Counted from the first letter of the stretch, positions 44,475-53,084 are shown. The stretch: DNA of 64,000 nucleotides from Alistipes finegoldii DSM 17242 (GCF_000265365.1 NC_018011.1:868001-932000); one strand, 5' to 3'. Numbers and translations: made by a program. Notes: generated from the letters alone by a model not told the origin.

Positions 44475-44519
44475 GGTTTACACACTGGTTTACACAAACG
44501 GGCAAAAAACGTGTAAACC
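44475..44519. repeat. Right-end paired motifs of island 2
   Basis: GGTTTACAC occurs at 44475-44483 and 44487-44495, 12 bases apart, with an inverted copy GTGTAAACC at 44511-44519. The direct pair matches that at the left end of the island (27646 and 27658). Likely integrase arm sites. Confidence 0.7.
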
Positions 44520-44581
44520 GACCACGGAGGCACACAAAAGAAAAACGACCTACATTGCTGTAAGTCGTTGATTTTCAGTTG

Positions 44582-44656
44582 TGGGAGCTGAGGGATTCGA
44601 ACCCCCGACCCTCTGCTTGTAAGGCAGACGCTCTGAACCAGCTGAGCTAAGCTCCC
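44582..44656 (-). tRNA. tRNA-Val (anticodon UAC), second copy
   Basis: A 75-base gene with a full cloverleaf: acceptor GGGAGCT/AGCTCCC and anticodon loop CTTACAA. The 60 bases at 44581-44640 are identical to 27473-27532 at the other tRNA-Val. The minus-strand box TACCTTTG at 44678-44685 can drive it. Its 3' end is the insertion point of island 2. Confidence 0.97.
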
Positions 44657-44677
44657 GTTAAAAATGGCTTGGGACTG

Positions 44678-44685
44678 CAAAGGTA
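44678..44685 (-). promoter_or_regulatory. Putative -7 box of tRNA-Val 2
   Basis: The minus strand reads TACCTTTG about 22 bases before the tRNA 5' end. Confidence 0.55.
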
Positions 44686-44792
44686 ATTCAATTTTCAGGA
44701 ACTCCAAATTTTTCAGCAAAATTTTTCATTCTCTTTTCATCACCTCTTTGCAGGCGTTTTTGAAAGAACCTTACGCAACCCTCGCGCATCTG

Positions 44793-44866
44793 CGCCTGAA
44801 CAAGGACTTGAACCTAGGACCCCATGATTAACAGTCATGTGCTCTAACCAACTGAGCTATTCAGGC
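44793..44866 (-). tRNA. tRNA-Asn (anticodon GUU)
   Basis: A 74-base gene: acceptor GCCTGAA/TTCAGGC, anticodon loop CTGTTAA, T-loop GTTCAAGTC. A TATATTTG box lies on the minus strand at 44900-44907. It belongs to the core tRNA cluster with tRNA-Val. Confidence 0.96.
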
Positions 44867-44899
44867 ATTCGAAACTCGTTGTTTAACCGTTTCGGAGTG

Positions 44900-44907
44900 C
44901 AAATATA
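44900..44907 (-). promoter_or_regulatory. Putative -7 box of tRNA-Asn
   Basis: The minus strand reads TATATTTG, about 34 bases before the tRNA 5' end. Confidence 0.5.
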
Positions 44908-44959
44908 TAGCAAAATTTCATTCCCGCAAAATTATTACACGATTTTTTCACAAAAAATG

Positions 44960-44967
44960 TACCTTTG
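44960..44967 (+). promoter_or_regulatory. Putative -7 box of the DUF1573 gene
   Basis: TACCTTTG on the plus strand, 23 bases before the ATG at 44991, matches the Bacteroidetes consensus. Confidence 0.6.
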
Positions 44968-44990
44968 CAAAACCGACATCCATACGCACC

Positions 44991-46067
44991 ATGACGATAC
45001 GACGACATATCTCACTCATAATCTTGGCCCTTTGCGCCTTGACGGCGCCGGCGCACGCCCAGTTGATTTTCACCCCCGATTCATGGGACTTCGGCACGAT
45101 TCCCGAAACCGAGGGCCGCGTAAGCCACACGTTCACGGGCGAGAACCGCTCCGACAAACCCGTCGTGATCCTCGACGTGGTGACCACCTGCGGCTGCACG
45201 GTGCCCGAATTCACCAAACGGCCAATCCGTCCGGGCGAGAAAACGACAATCAAAGTAACGTTCGACCCGACCAACCGCCCCGGCGCCTTCACCAAAGAGC
45301 TGGGCGTCTACTCCTCCGAGCGGCGCAAGATCGCAACGCTCACCGTGCACGGCTCCGTCACTCCGCGCACCAAAACCACCGAAGAGCTCTATCCGGTCGA
45401 TGCGGGCGGCGGTCTGCGGCTTGCTTCGACGCTCTGCACCTTCTCCTATATCCGCGAGGGACAGCAGGTCCAGTCTGCCATCGGCTGCATCAACACGTCG
45501 AACCGCCCGGTCCGTCTGGAACTGCATCCCAAGGAGTCGAGCGGCCTGCTCGCCGCCGACTACCCGCGCGAACTCGCCCCCGGCCAGACCGCCGAAATCA
45601 ACCTCATGTACCTCAACCCGGAGGGCGCCCCCCGCTACGGTTCGCTGCGCGACGCGCTGGAGGTGCGGGCCGACGGCCGCGGCAACGGAACGCTGATCGT
45701 GGCCCACGGCATCGGCATCGACAAGTCCCCGGCCGACGCCCGACGGACGCCGAAAGTGCAGATAACCGAAAATATTATTAAATTTGGCCCGGTAAAACAC
45801 AACGCGCCCCAACAGCAGCGCACCTTCACGCTCACCAACACGGGCGACGGCGAGCTGATCGTCCGCGCCGTGGAGACGGGCGGCAAGGTCGCGACGACGC
45901 TCACGCCGGGACAGCGCATCCCTGCCGGCAGTTCGTTCACGGCCAAGGCGACGCTCGACCCCGGCAGGCAGGAATACGGCGTGGTGACCGATTTCGTGAC
46001 GATCATAACCAACGACCTCACGCGCCCGATGCGGCGGCTGCGGGCGACGGCGATCGTCGAAGACTAA
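44991..46067 (+). CDS. Exported DUF1573 protein
   Basis: A 358-residue protein with a Sec signal peptide (cleavage after AHAQ at about residue 24). The N-terminal DUF1573 domain has FGTIPETEGRVSHTF and VVTTCGCTVPEF, with the paired Cys typical of the family. Two further immunoglobulin-like segments follow, the last being IKFGPVKHNAPQQQRTFTLT. These proteins are exported beta-sandwich proteins of Bacteroidetes whose exact role is unknown. It is the first core gene after the tRNA cluster. Confidence 0.85.
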   Translation: MTIRRHISLIILALCALTAPAHAQLIFTPDSWDFGTIPETEGRVSHTFTGENRSDKPVVILDVVTTCGCTVPEFTKRPIRPGEKTTIKVTFDPTNRPGAFTKELGVYSSERRKIATLTVHGSVTPRTKTTEELYPVDAGGGLRLASTLCTFSYIREGQQVQSAIGCINTSNRPVRLELHPKESSGLLAADYPRELAPGQTAEINLMYLNPEGAPRYGSLRDALEVRADGRGNGTLIVAHGIGIDKSPADARRTPKVQITENIIKFGPVKHNAPQQQRTFTLTNTGDGELIVRAVETGGKVATTLTPGQRIPAGSSFTAKATLDPGRQEYGVVTDFVTIITNDLTRPMRRLRATAIVED

Positions 46068-46125
46068 AGATACGACAATGCGGCTTTACCGCGCAGGCGG
46101 ATAAAAGCCGGAAACCCATTTATAA

Positions 46126-47010
46126 ATGTACCCGATACTTGAAAAAAGACTCCTCGCAGAGGGCATCTGGCTGATGAAAGTCCTCGCACCGCGCGTCGCA
46201 CGCTCGGCCCGGCCGGGACAGTTCATCATCGTCCGCGCCGATGAACACGGCGAACGCATTCCGCTCACGATCTCCGACTTCGACGCCGAAGAGGGCAGCG
46301 TCACCATCGTAACGCAGGCCATCGGCGCTTCGACGCGCAAAATCTGTTCGCTCGAAGCGGGCGAAGCGTTCGCCGACTTCGCAGGCCCGCTCGGCCACCC
46401 CTCCGAATTCGTCGAAATGCCGCTCGACGAACTCCGCAAGCGGCATTACCTCTTCGTCGCAGGCGGCGTGGGCACCGCCCCGGTCTATCCTCAGGTCAAA
46501 TGGCTCAAGGAACACGGCGTCAAGGCCGACGTGATCATCGGCGCCAAGACCCGCGACATGCTCATTTACACCGACGCGATGCGCGCCGTGGCCGAAAACC
46601 TCCATATCGCCACCGACGACGGCTCCGAAGGCTTCAAAGGGCTTGTTACGCAGGTGATCGACGAACTGATCGGAAAGCAGGGCAGGCATTACGACGAATG
46701 CGTGGCCATCGGTCCGATGATCATGATGAAGTTCGTGGCCCTCACGACGAAGAAATACGCGCTGAAAACGACCGTCTCGCTCAATGCACTGATGGTCGAT
46801 GGAACGGGCATGTGCGGGGCCTGCCGCGTGACGGTGGCAGGCAGGACGCGCTTCACATGCGTCGAAGGCCCCGAATTCGACGGCCACGAAGTCGATTTCG
46901 ACGAAGCGATGCGCCGTCAGGGCATGTACCGCACGCAGGAACAGCGCGCCGCGGCCATCGAAGCCGAGCGTCAAGCCGGACACCAATGTAAAATAGGACT
47001 GGACAAATAA
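46126..47010 (+). CDS. FAD/NAD-binding oxidoreductase subunit (SudB/NfnA-like)
   Basis: A 294-residue protein. The N-terminal FAD-binding barrel (ARPGQFIIVRADEHGERIPL) is followed by an NAD(P)-binding part (YLFVAGGVGTAPVYPQ). A C-terminal [2Fe-2S] segment has GTGMCGACRV and a later Cys in RFTCVEGPEFDGHE. It is the small subunit of an enzyme that couples NAD(P)H to ferredoxin or sulfur compounds; the large subunit is encoded next. The pair is typical of fermentative anaerobes, where it may run as the electron-bifurcating NfnAB complex. Confidence 0.85.
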   Translation: MYPILEKRLLAEGIWLMKVLAPRVARSARPGQFIIVRADEHGERIPLTISDFDAEEGSVTIVTQAIGASTRKICSLEAGEAFADFAGPLGHPSEFVEMPLDELRKRHYLFVAGGVGTAPVYPQVKWLKEHGVKADVIIGAKTRDMLIYTDAMRAVAENLHIATDDGSEGFKGLVTQVIDELIGKQGRHYDECVAIGPMIMMKFVALTTKKYALKTTVSLNALMVDGTGMCGACRVTVAGRTRFTCVEGPEFDGHEVDFDEAMRRQGMYRTQEQRAAAIEAERQAGHQCKIGLDK

Positions 47011-47067
47011 ACGCACGGCGGAGCCGGCACGCCGCTCCGCCTACACACCCAAAAGCATACGACTACA

Positions 47068-48453
47068 ATGGCAAACAAGATACCGCGCGTCCCCGTGCGC
47101 GAACAAGACCCGAAAGTACGTGCGACCAACTTCGAGGAGGTCTGCTACGGCTACGACCTCGAAGAGGCGACGCTCGAAGCGTCGCGCTGCCTGCAATGCA
47201 AGAATCCCCGCTGCGTAGCGGCCTGCCCGGTCAATATCCGCATCCCGGACTTTATCGGAGCCTTGCACCGGGGCGAGTTGCAGCAAGCGGCCGACATCAT
47301 CGCCGAAGACAGTTCGCTGCCTTCGATCTGCGGCCGCGTCTGCCCGCAGGAATCGCAGTGCGAAGGCTCCTGCATTCTGGGCATCAAGAGCGAACCGGTC
47401 GCCATCGGCAAACTCGAACGTTTCGTAGGCGACTGGAAACTCGAACACGGCGCCGCGGCGCACCGCACCGCACCGCGCAACGGCCGCAGGGTCGCCGTCA
47501 TCGGCAGCGGCCCGGCGGGACTGGCCTGCGCCAGCGACCTTGCGAAAATGGGTTACGGAGTCAAGATATTCGAAGCCCTGCACAAGGTGGGAGGCGTACT
47601 GGTCTACGGCATTCCCGAATTCCGTCTGCCCAAACAGCGCATCGTGGCGCGCGAGATCGCCGAAGTCGAGCGGCTCGGCGTGGAGATCGAAACCGATGTC
47701 ATCGTGGGCCGCACCGTCACCGTCGATTCGCTGCTCGGCGAGGAGGGGTACGACGCCGTATTCATCGGCTCCGGCGCGGGACTTCCCCGCTTCATGGGCA
47801 TTCCGGGCGAGAACCTCAACGGCGTGGTTTCGGCCAACGAATTCCTGACGCGCGCCAACCTGATGCGCGCCTACGACGACACGTACGACACCCCGATCTA
47901 CGTCGGCAAGCGTGTGGTCGTGGTCGGCGGCGGCAACGTGGCGATGGATGCCGTGCGCACGGCCAAACGGCTGGGCGCCGAGGCGACGATCGTCTACCGC
48001 CGCAGCGAAAAGGAGCTTCCGGCACGTGTCGAGGAGGTCCATCACGCCAAGCAGGAGGGCATCTGCTTCCGCATGCTCACCAACCCCGCGGAGGTCCTCG
48101 GCGACGAGCGCGGCTGGGTCACCGGCATCCGGTGCGTGGAGATGGAGCTGGGCGAACCCGACCAGAGCGGCCGCCGCTCGCCCGTAGTGAAGCCCGGCTC
48201 AGAATTCGACATCGCCTGCGACGTGGTCATCATGGCGCTGGGCACCTCGCCCAATCCCCTGCTGGCCGCCACGACCGCAGGACTGGAGACCGACCGCCGC
48301 GGCTGCATCACGGCCGACGGGCAGGGCGCCACGTCGCGCGAAGGGGTCTTCGCGGGCGGCGACGCCGTAACCGGCGCCGCGACCGTCATCCTCGCCATGG
48401 GCGCAGGCCGCACAGCGGCACGGGCCATCGACGAATACCTCAGAAAGCGTTAA
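47068..48453 (+). CDS. gltA: NADPH-dependent glutamate synthase-type oxidoreductase (NfnB/SudA-like)
   Basis: A 461-residue protein. The N-terminal iron-sulfur region has CLQCKNPRCVAACPV and CGRVCPQESQCEGSC, followed by a Rossmann FAD site (VIGSGPAGLACASDLAKMG) and a second nucleotide site (VVVGGGNVAMDAVRTAKRL). It is the large subunit partner of the gene just upstream. Proteins of this type are named homotetrameric glutamate synthase, sulfide dehydrogenase alpha subunit or NfnB. The linked small subunit favours an NfnAB-like role. Confidence 0.88.
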   Translation: MANKIPRVPVREQDPKVRATNFEEVCYGYDLEEATLEASRCLQCKNPRCVAACPVNIRIPDFIGALHRGELQQAADIIAEDSSLPSICGRVCPQESQCEGSCILGIKSEPVAIGKLERFVGDWKLEHGAAAHRTAPRNGRRVAVIGSGPAGLACASDLAKMGYGVKIFEALHKVGGVLVYGIPEFRLPKQRIVAREIAEVERLGVEIETDVIVGRTVTVDSLLGEEGYDAVFIGSGAGLPRFMGIPGENLNGVVSANEFLTRANLMRAYDDTYDTPIYVGKRVVVVGGGNVAMDAVRTAKRLGAEATIVYRRSEKELPARVEEVHHAKQEGICFRMLTNPAEVLGDERGWVTGIRCVEMELGEPDQSGRRSPVVKPGSEFDIACDVVIMALGTSPNPLLAATTAGLETDRRGCITADGQGATSREGVFAGGDAVTGAATVILAMGAGRTAARAIDEYLRKR

Positions 48454-48473
48454 ACATAAATATCTCACAAGCA

Positions 48474-49040
48474 ATGAAAAGCATCAAGATCATGGCCGCC
48501 GCCATCGCTTTGTGCGGCATGACTGCCTGCGGCGACAACACGCCCAAAACCTTTACCGGCTTCATCACCGATGCGTCGATGAACACCGTAACCGTCGAGA
48601 ACGCCGAAGGGACCTTCACCTTCTCGACTATGGACGCCGACAAGAGCGAAGCCAACGGCCTGCTGCTCGGCGCCCCGGTCGTCGTGGACTACAAAGGCAA
48701 GCTGGAGGACGGCGCCGCAGCCGCTAAAGTCGCCACCGACCCGACCTATGCCGAAGCCGTCGGCAAATGGACCATGCCCGACCCCATCAACCCCGAAGGC
48801 GTAATGGGCATCGACATCCTGATCGAAGGTCAGGCCCAGTCGATCAACATGGCCACGCTGCGCTACACCTCGTGGGAGCTGCAGGGCGAAGCCGGCAAAA
48901 TCCTGCTCAAAGGCCAAAGCGTCGGCAACGGCCAGACCATCGACTTCACCGAGACGGGTATCATCGCCAAGGACGCCGACGGCGTATACACGCTGACCAT
49001 CGAGGGCAACAAGACGGTTTACACCAAAGCGACCAAATAG
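48474..49040 (+). CDS. Lipocalin-like lipoprotein
   Basis: A 188-residue protein from the ATG at 48474 (MKSIKIMAAAIALCGMTACG), with a lipobox ending in C19. The rest is beta-rich, with WTMPDPINPEGVMGIDILIE and ENAEGTFTFST, as in lipocalin-like Bacteroidetes lipoproteins. The ATG is 20 bases after the previous stop. A frame reading through the preceding gene is not real. Ligand unknown. Confidence 0.65.
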   Translation: MKSIKIMAAAIALCGMTACGDNTPKTFTGFITDASMNTVTVENAEGTFTFSTMDADKSEANGLLLGAPVVVDYKGKLEDGAAAAKVATDPTYAEAVGKWTMPDPINPEGVMGIDILIEGQAQSINMATLRYTSWELQGEAGKILLKGQSVGNGQTIDFTETGIIAKDADGVYTLTIEGNKTVYTKATK

Positions 49041-49069
49041 CAAGGCCGCTTTACGCAGCCAAAGCATAT

Positions 49070-49098
49070 CCCCGGCCCCGAAAAGGCCGGGGATTTTT
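49070..49098 (+). terminator. Rho-independent terminator
   Basis: CCCCGGCC pairs with GGCCGGGG around a 7-base loop, followed by ATTTTT. It closes the operon ending with the lipoprotein gene. Confidence 0.85.
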
Positions 49099-49145
49099 CA
49101 CGCATCCCGACGACGGCCGCAATTTGGCGAACCGATTTAAATTCT

Positions 49146-49153
49146 TAAATTTG
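49146..49153 (+). promoter_or_regulatory. Putative -7 box of the phosphodiester glycosidase gene
   Basis: TAAATTTG on the plus strand, 23 bases before the ATG at 49177. Confidence 0.6.
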
Positions 49154-49176
49154 TATCCGCCAATTCTACCTAAGCC

Positions 49177-50025
49177 ATGACTAAATTACTTGCGGGAGCC
49201 TTCCTGCTCCTCTTTTCTTTTGCGGCCGCGGCCCAGACACCCGAAGACTCGGTCGCTTTCGCCGGCGCCCGCTGGCAGATCACGCCCCTCGCGGCGGGCG
49301 CCGAATGCCGCCGCGCCCAGATCGACATGTTCGATTCGCGGCAGACCGTCTCGGTGGTCGCCTACCCCGCCCGTAATTTCACGACGGAAATCATACAGCT
49401 CGACGGCAAAGCATCCCCCACGAGCGAGCTGGGCAAAGCCGCCGGAGCCGACGCCGCCCTGAACGGCAGCTACTTCAACATGAAGACGCTCGCCCCCGTA
49501 ACCTTCGTACTGATCGACAAGCAGATTCTGGGCCGGACGACTCCCGGTGAGACGATGCGCACCAACGGCGTCATCGCTTTGCGCGACAAACGCGGCCGCA
49601 AAATGGACATTCTCCGCTGCGACACGACCCAATACTCCCGCATCGCCCGCCGTTACCGCTCGGCGCTGGCCGCAGGTCCGATGCTGGTCCGCGACGGCCG
49701 GAGCGTCGAATACGACTCCGAAGACAGCTTCTACGCCCGCCGCCATCCCCGCACGCTGATCGGCAAACGGGCCGACGGCACGGTCGTCATGGCCGTCATC
49801 GACGGCCGCTTCAAGGGCGAAGCCGACGGCGCAACCATCGCCGAAACAGCCTACATCGCCCGTCAGCTGGGGCTCGTCGATGCGCTGAACCTCGACGGCG
49901 GCGGTTCCTCGACGCTCTGGACAGCGCAGGAAGGCATCCTCAACCACCCCTACGACAACAAACGTTTCGACCACGAAGGCGAGCGCGGCGTTCCCAACTG
50001 CATCGTGATCCGCCGCAACAAATAG
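49177..50025 (+). CDS. Exported phosphodiester glycosidase (NAGPA family)
   Basis: A 282-residue protein with a signal peptide (MTKLLAGAFLLLFSFAAAAQ). The NAGPA domain shows ALNGSYFNM, then RHPRTLIGKR and LVDALNLDGGGSSTLW, all typical signatures. The family removes terminal GlcNAc-phosphodiester caps from glycans or glycopolymers. The usual length and the complete motifs suggest an active enzyme outside the inner membrane. It is a single gene with its own promoter and a downstream terminator at 50326. Confidence 0.9.
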   Translation: MTKLLAGAFLLLFSFAAAAQTPEDSVAFAGARWQITPLAAGAECRRAQIDMFDSRQTVSVVAYPARNFTTEIIQLDGKASPTSELGKAAGADAALNGSYFNMKTLAPVTFVLIDKQILGRTTPGETMRTNGVIALRDKRGRKMDILRCDTTQYSRIARRYRSALAAGPMLVRDGRSVEYDSEDSFYARRHPRTLIGKRADGTVVMAVIDGRFKGEADGATIAETAYIARQLGLVDALNLDGGGSSTLWTAQEGILNHPYDNKRFDHEGERGVPNCIVIRRNK

Positions 50026-50325
50026 CGCCGGGAAACCACCGCCCCTCCGGCGGGAAACGCAGCGCCGGGGAACAAAAAGCCGGGAAAGCGCCGATTATTA
50101 TCGGCCGGAAACACAATACCGGGAATATAAAGCCGGAAAGGCACCGCCCCTCCGGCGGGAAACGCAGTGCCGGAAACACAAACCGGACAAAGCCGGTAAA
50201 AAGACCCGAACCGGTCCAAACAGCCGGTCTCAAAAGCCGGAAAAACAGCCGGTCCAAACAGCCGATAAAAAACGTGTCCACGCGACAAAGCCCGCCGGCT
50301 CCGCCGCGGCACACGCCCGGATACG
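50026..50325. repeat. CCGG-rich degenerate repeat region
   Basis: No gene. The plus strand is a series of short units of the form GCCGGAAA or GCCGGTAAAA. A longer direct repeat CACCGCCCCTCCGGCGGGAA occurs twice, about 100 bases apart (from 50038 and 50142). The purine-rich spacing gives a marked strand bias. Its role is unknown; it may be a decayed repetitive extragenic element. Confidence 0.6.
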
Positions 50326-50354
50326 AAAAAAGCCCCGGAATTTCCGGGGCTTTT
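50326..50354. terminator. Bidirectional terminator
   Basis: AAAAAAGCCCCGGAA pairs with TTCCGGGGCTTTT, with A- and T-runs on both sides, between a plus-strand gene and the minus-strand glycosyltransferase gene. Confidence 0.85.
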
Positions 50355-50371
50355 CATATTCAGTCCTATTG

Positions 50372-51397
50372 TCATTTGCCGACGATCTCCTCAACCCGCT
50401 CCACGATCATGGCGGGCGTCACGGCATGCAGACAACGGTAATCTCCGTAACGGCACGGTTTATTTCCGAAGACCGAGCACGGGCGGCACTCCATATCGGC
50501 CTGCACGATGCCGCGCGGATCGCAGCCGTACCCGAAGAATCCCAGACCGGGATGCGTCGCACCCCATACCGACACCACGGGCGTCGCCACGAGTGAAGCC
50601 AAATGCATGACCAGCGAATCCATCGACACCACGCAATCCAGATTGGCGATCAGGTCGATCTCGCCCGCCATCTTAACCCGTCCGAACAGCGCCGTGACAT
50701 TAGGATGAAGGCGCTCCATCTCCTGCGCGAATTCCGCCTCGGCACCCCCGCCGCTATGGATGAAAACCCGGTCATAACGCCCGGCAAGCAGGCGCACCGT
50801 CTCGCGGGCCAGCGGTTCGGGATAGGTCTTGCCCTGCTGCGCCGAGAAAGGGGCGAAACCGATCCACGTCCCCGTCTTTTCACCCATCGGACTGGGATGC
50901 TCGCGCCGCACGGCCGGCTTCGGATCGTCGAACACGAATCCCAGTTTCCGGAATACGTCGCAATAGCGGACGACTGTATGTTTCGCAGGTTTGACACCCC
51001 GGCCGCCGCGCCGGATAAATTCACCCTTCTCGTCCCGGCCCTTCCCGATGGCCGCGAAGGGAATACCGTGCAGCCGCAAAGCCGTGCGGAACGTCACCGA
51101 ACGCAGCACGCCGTGCACGTCGGCCACGGCATCCGCCCCCAGCCGCCGCGCTTGGGCGGCCAGCCGCCATATGCCGCACAGCGAATGGTGGGCGCCCTTG
51201 ACATCGACGTCCAGAAAACCGACGTCGAGGTCCGTGAAAAAGGCCCGGAACAGCGGTCGCGTGGCAACCGTGACCTGCAGATCGGGATATGCCCGCTTCA
51301 AGGCCCGCAGCGCATGCGCGAGCATCGCCACGTCCCCCATCGCCGAGGTCCGGTACACGATCAGATGACGCGGAAGCTTCTTACTTTTTCTGACCAT
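50372..51397 (-). CDS. Glycosyltransferase family 9 (heptosyltransferase-like)
   Basis: A 341-residue cytoplasmic enzyme. It has the GT9 N-terminal pattern YRTSAMGDVAMLAHALRAL and the C-terminal donor-site region DCVVSMDSLVMHLASLVATPVVSVWGATHPG. It transfers a sugar, usually heptose, onto the lipopolysaccharide core. A Cys-rich stretch (ADMECRPCSVFGNKPCRYGD) lies near the end, as in many Bacteroidetes members. It follows the DUF4254 gene with a 17-base overlap (start 51397, previous stop 51381). Confidence 0.88.
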   Translation of the reverse strand: MVRKSKKLPRHLIVYRTSAMGDVAMLAHALRALKRAYPDLQVTVATRPLFRAFFTDLDVGFLDVDVKGAHHSLCGIWRLAAQARRLGADAVADVHGVLRSVTFRTALRLHGIPFAAIGKGRDEKGEFIRRGGRGVKPAKHTVVRYCDVFRKLGFVFDDPKPAVRREHPSPMGEKTGTWIGFAPFSAQQGKTYPEPLARETVRLLAGRYDRVFIHSGGGAEAEFAQEMERLHPNVTALFGRVKMAGEIDLIANLDCVVSMDSLVMHLASLVATPVVSVWGATHPGLGFFGYGCDPRGIVQADMECRPCSVFGNKPCRYGDYRCLHAVTPAMIVERVEEIVGK

Positions 51398-51986
51398 AAA
51401 GAACCGGGTTCAACGCCGGATCATTATACATTTTCATCTGTTTGTAGGTCTTCATGTACTTGCGGCCCGCCTCGATGTCCTCGATCAGCTCTTCGATCGC
51501 TTTCGAAAGATCCGCCTGCTGCGCCAGCAGCACGTCGAGCTTCTTCCGGCACGCCGCGCGGTGGGCGTCATCCACATCGGTACGCTCCGTCTCGCAGGCC
51601 ATGTGGTAAATCTTGAGCGCCAGAATCGACAGCCGGTCGATGGCCCACGCCGGGGTCTCGGTATTGAGCCGAGCGCCGGGCAGGGGTTCTATCTCCCTGT
51701 ATTTGTCGAGCAGGTACGAATCGACGTACTCCACCATGTCCGTACGCTCCTGATTGGACTTGTCGATGCGCCGTTTGATGGCCAGCGCGGCCACAGGGTC
51801 GATCTGCGGATCACGGATGATATCCTCAAGATGCCACTGCACGGTGTCGATCCAGTTCTTGTGATAGAGCAGGTGATCGATCGTTCCCGGCTCATAGGGA
51901 TTCTCGACGGGGCGGTCCACATCGTCCCAGCGGTGATACTCTTCGATAACCCGGTTGAAAATGCGGTTTGCGTTTTCGGTAAACAT
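51381..51986 (-). CDS. DUF4254 protein
   Basis: A 201-residue mostly helical cytoplasmic protein (MFTENANRIFNRVIEEYHRW). It shows the DUF4254 pattern DHLLYHKNWIDTVQWHLEDI and NQERTDMVEYVDSYL. The family is always found in Bacteroidetes next to glycosyltransferases, as here, which suggests a role in LPS or O-antigen assembly; the biochemical activity is unknown. Confidence 0.85.
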   Translation of the reverse strand: MFTENANRIFNRVIEEYHRWDDVDRPVENPYEPGTIDHLLYHKNWIDTVQWHLEDIIRDPQIDPVAALAIKRRIDKSNQERTDMVEYVDSYLLDKYREIEPLPGARLNTETPAWAIDRLSILALKIYHMACETERTDVDDAHRAACRKKLDVLLAQQADLSKAIEELIEDIEAGRKYMKTYKQMKMYNDPALNPVLYGQKK

Positions 51987-52029
51987 AGTTCAGCAATATA
52001 TTTTAATTGTAATTTTCGTGGGAAAATTA

Positions 52030-52037
52030 TACCTTTG
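52030..52037 (+). promoter_or_regulatory. Putative -7 box of the GH73 gene
   Basis: TACCTTTG on the plus strand, 24 bases before the ATG at 52062. Confidence 0.6.
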
Positions 52038-52061
52038 TCCGTATAAGATTAAACAAAGATA

Positions 52062-53069
52062 ATGAATTTTTCCAAAAATGCAATACTGCTCGCTGGAATC
52101 CTCCTGACGGCATTCGGAAGCCTGCGGGCGCAGGTCCGCCAGACCCGCGAGGAGTATATCGACCGTTACAAATCCATCGCCGTGGCCCACATGGAGCGTT
52201 ACGGCATCCCGGCCAGCATCACCATGGCGCAGGGCATCCTCGAATCCGACTGCGGCAACAGCCGTCTCTCGATAATGTCCAACAACCACTTCGGCATCAA
52301 GTGCAAACGCAACTGGACGGGCGAAAAAGTCTACCACGACGACGACGCCAAAGGCGAGTGCTTCCGCAGCTATCCCACGGTCGAAGCCTCGTACCAAGAC
52401 CATGCCGAATTCCTCGACACGCAGCCCCGCTACGACTCGCTGTTCGCCTACTCCCCGACCGACTACAAAAGCTGGGCGCGGGGACTGAAGGCCGCCGGCT
52501 ACGCCACGGCGCCCGACTATGCGCAGCGGCTCTGCCGCATCATCGAGGAGGCCCAGCTCTTCCTGCTGGACCAGCCCGACGGCGAGCGGCTCTACGCTTC
52601 GCGTTCGGGCCGCAAGATCACCGATCCCGAAGGCTGGTTCACCGACCAGACCAGCATGGAGCGCCCGGCCGACGCATCGTCGGCCGTCGATCCGGACAAC
52701 TACCGCGTGACAATCAACGCCCACAACGGCTACAACGTCTATGCGACCAACGGCGTGCACTACGTGCTGGCCAAGGAGGGCGACACGTTCGAGAACATCG
52801 GGAAGAAATTCCGCATTTCGGCACGCAATCTGCGCAAGTTCAACGATCTGAAGGACAAGAAGGCCCAGCCGATGCCCCACGAGGTGGTCTACATCGAGCG
52901 CAAGAAAAAACGCTGGGAGGGCAACGCCCACACCCACACCTGCCGTCAGGGCGAAACGGCCTACGCCGTGGGGCAGTCGTACGCCATCCGCACCCGCTCG
53001 ATCGAGAAGCTCAACAAGCTCAGGCCGGGCGACACGCTCGAACAGGGCCGCCAGATACGCATAAAGTAA
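52062..53069 (+). CDS. Exported glucosaminidase with LysM domains
   Basis: A 335-residue protein with a signal peptide (cleavage after LRAQ at about residue 24). The GH73 domain (about 30-170) has MAQGILESDCGNSRLS with the catalytic Glu, and NNHFGIKCKRNWTG. Two LysM modules are in the C-terminal half (about 230-280 and 290-335: YVLAKEGDTFENIGKKF, HTCRQGETAYAVGQSY). It cuts the glycan strands of peptidoglycan, probably during growth or division. It is followed 15 bases later by the next gene. Confidence 0.9.
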   Translation: MNFSKNAILLAGILLTAFGSLRAQVRQTREEYIDRYKSIAVAHMERYGIPASITMAQGILESDCGNSRLSIMSNNHFGIKCKRNWTGEKVYHDDDAKGECFRSYPTVEASYQDHAEFLDTQPRYDSLFAYSPTDYKSWARGLKAAGYATAPDYAQRLCRIIEEAQLFLLDQPDGERLYASRSGRKITDPEGWFTDQTSMERPADASSAVDPDNYRVTINAHNGYNVYATNGVHYVLAKEGDTFENIGKKFRISARNLRKFNDLKDKKAQPMPHEVVYIERKKKRWEGNAHTHTCRQGETAYAVGQSYAIRTRSIEKLNKLRPGDTLEQGRQIRIK

Positions 53070-53084
53070 AACACACGATACCGT

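Larger units (their letters stand above)
27549..44581. mobile_element. Integrated genomic island with its own integrase
   Basis: A region of about 17 kb, clearly more AT-rich than both neighbours, bounded by two near-identical tRNA-Val genes. A tyrosine recombinase gene (43245-44462) faces the right-hand tRNA. Paired GGTTTACAC motifs occur just inside both ends (27645 and 44475). There are no conjugation genes, so movement would need help from another element. Cargo includes two lipoproteins and two probable defence proteins; several genes are decayed. Confidence 0.8.

Noticed and set aside
47196..48473. Open frame upstream of the lipoprotein, in another frame of the gltA gene
   Set aside because: The composition is Arg/Gln-rich nonsense; the lipoprotein signal at 48474 marks the real start.
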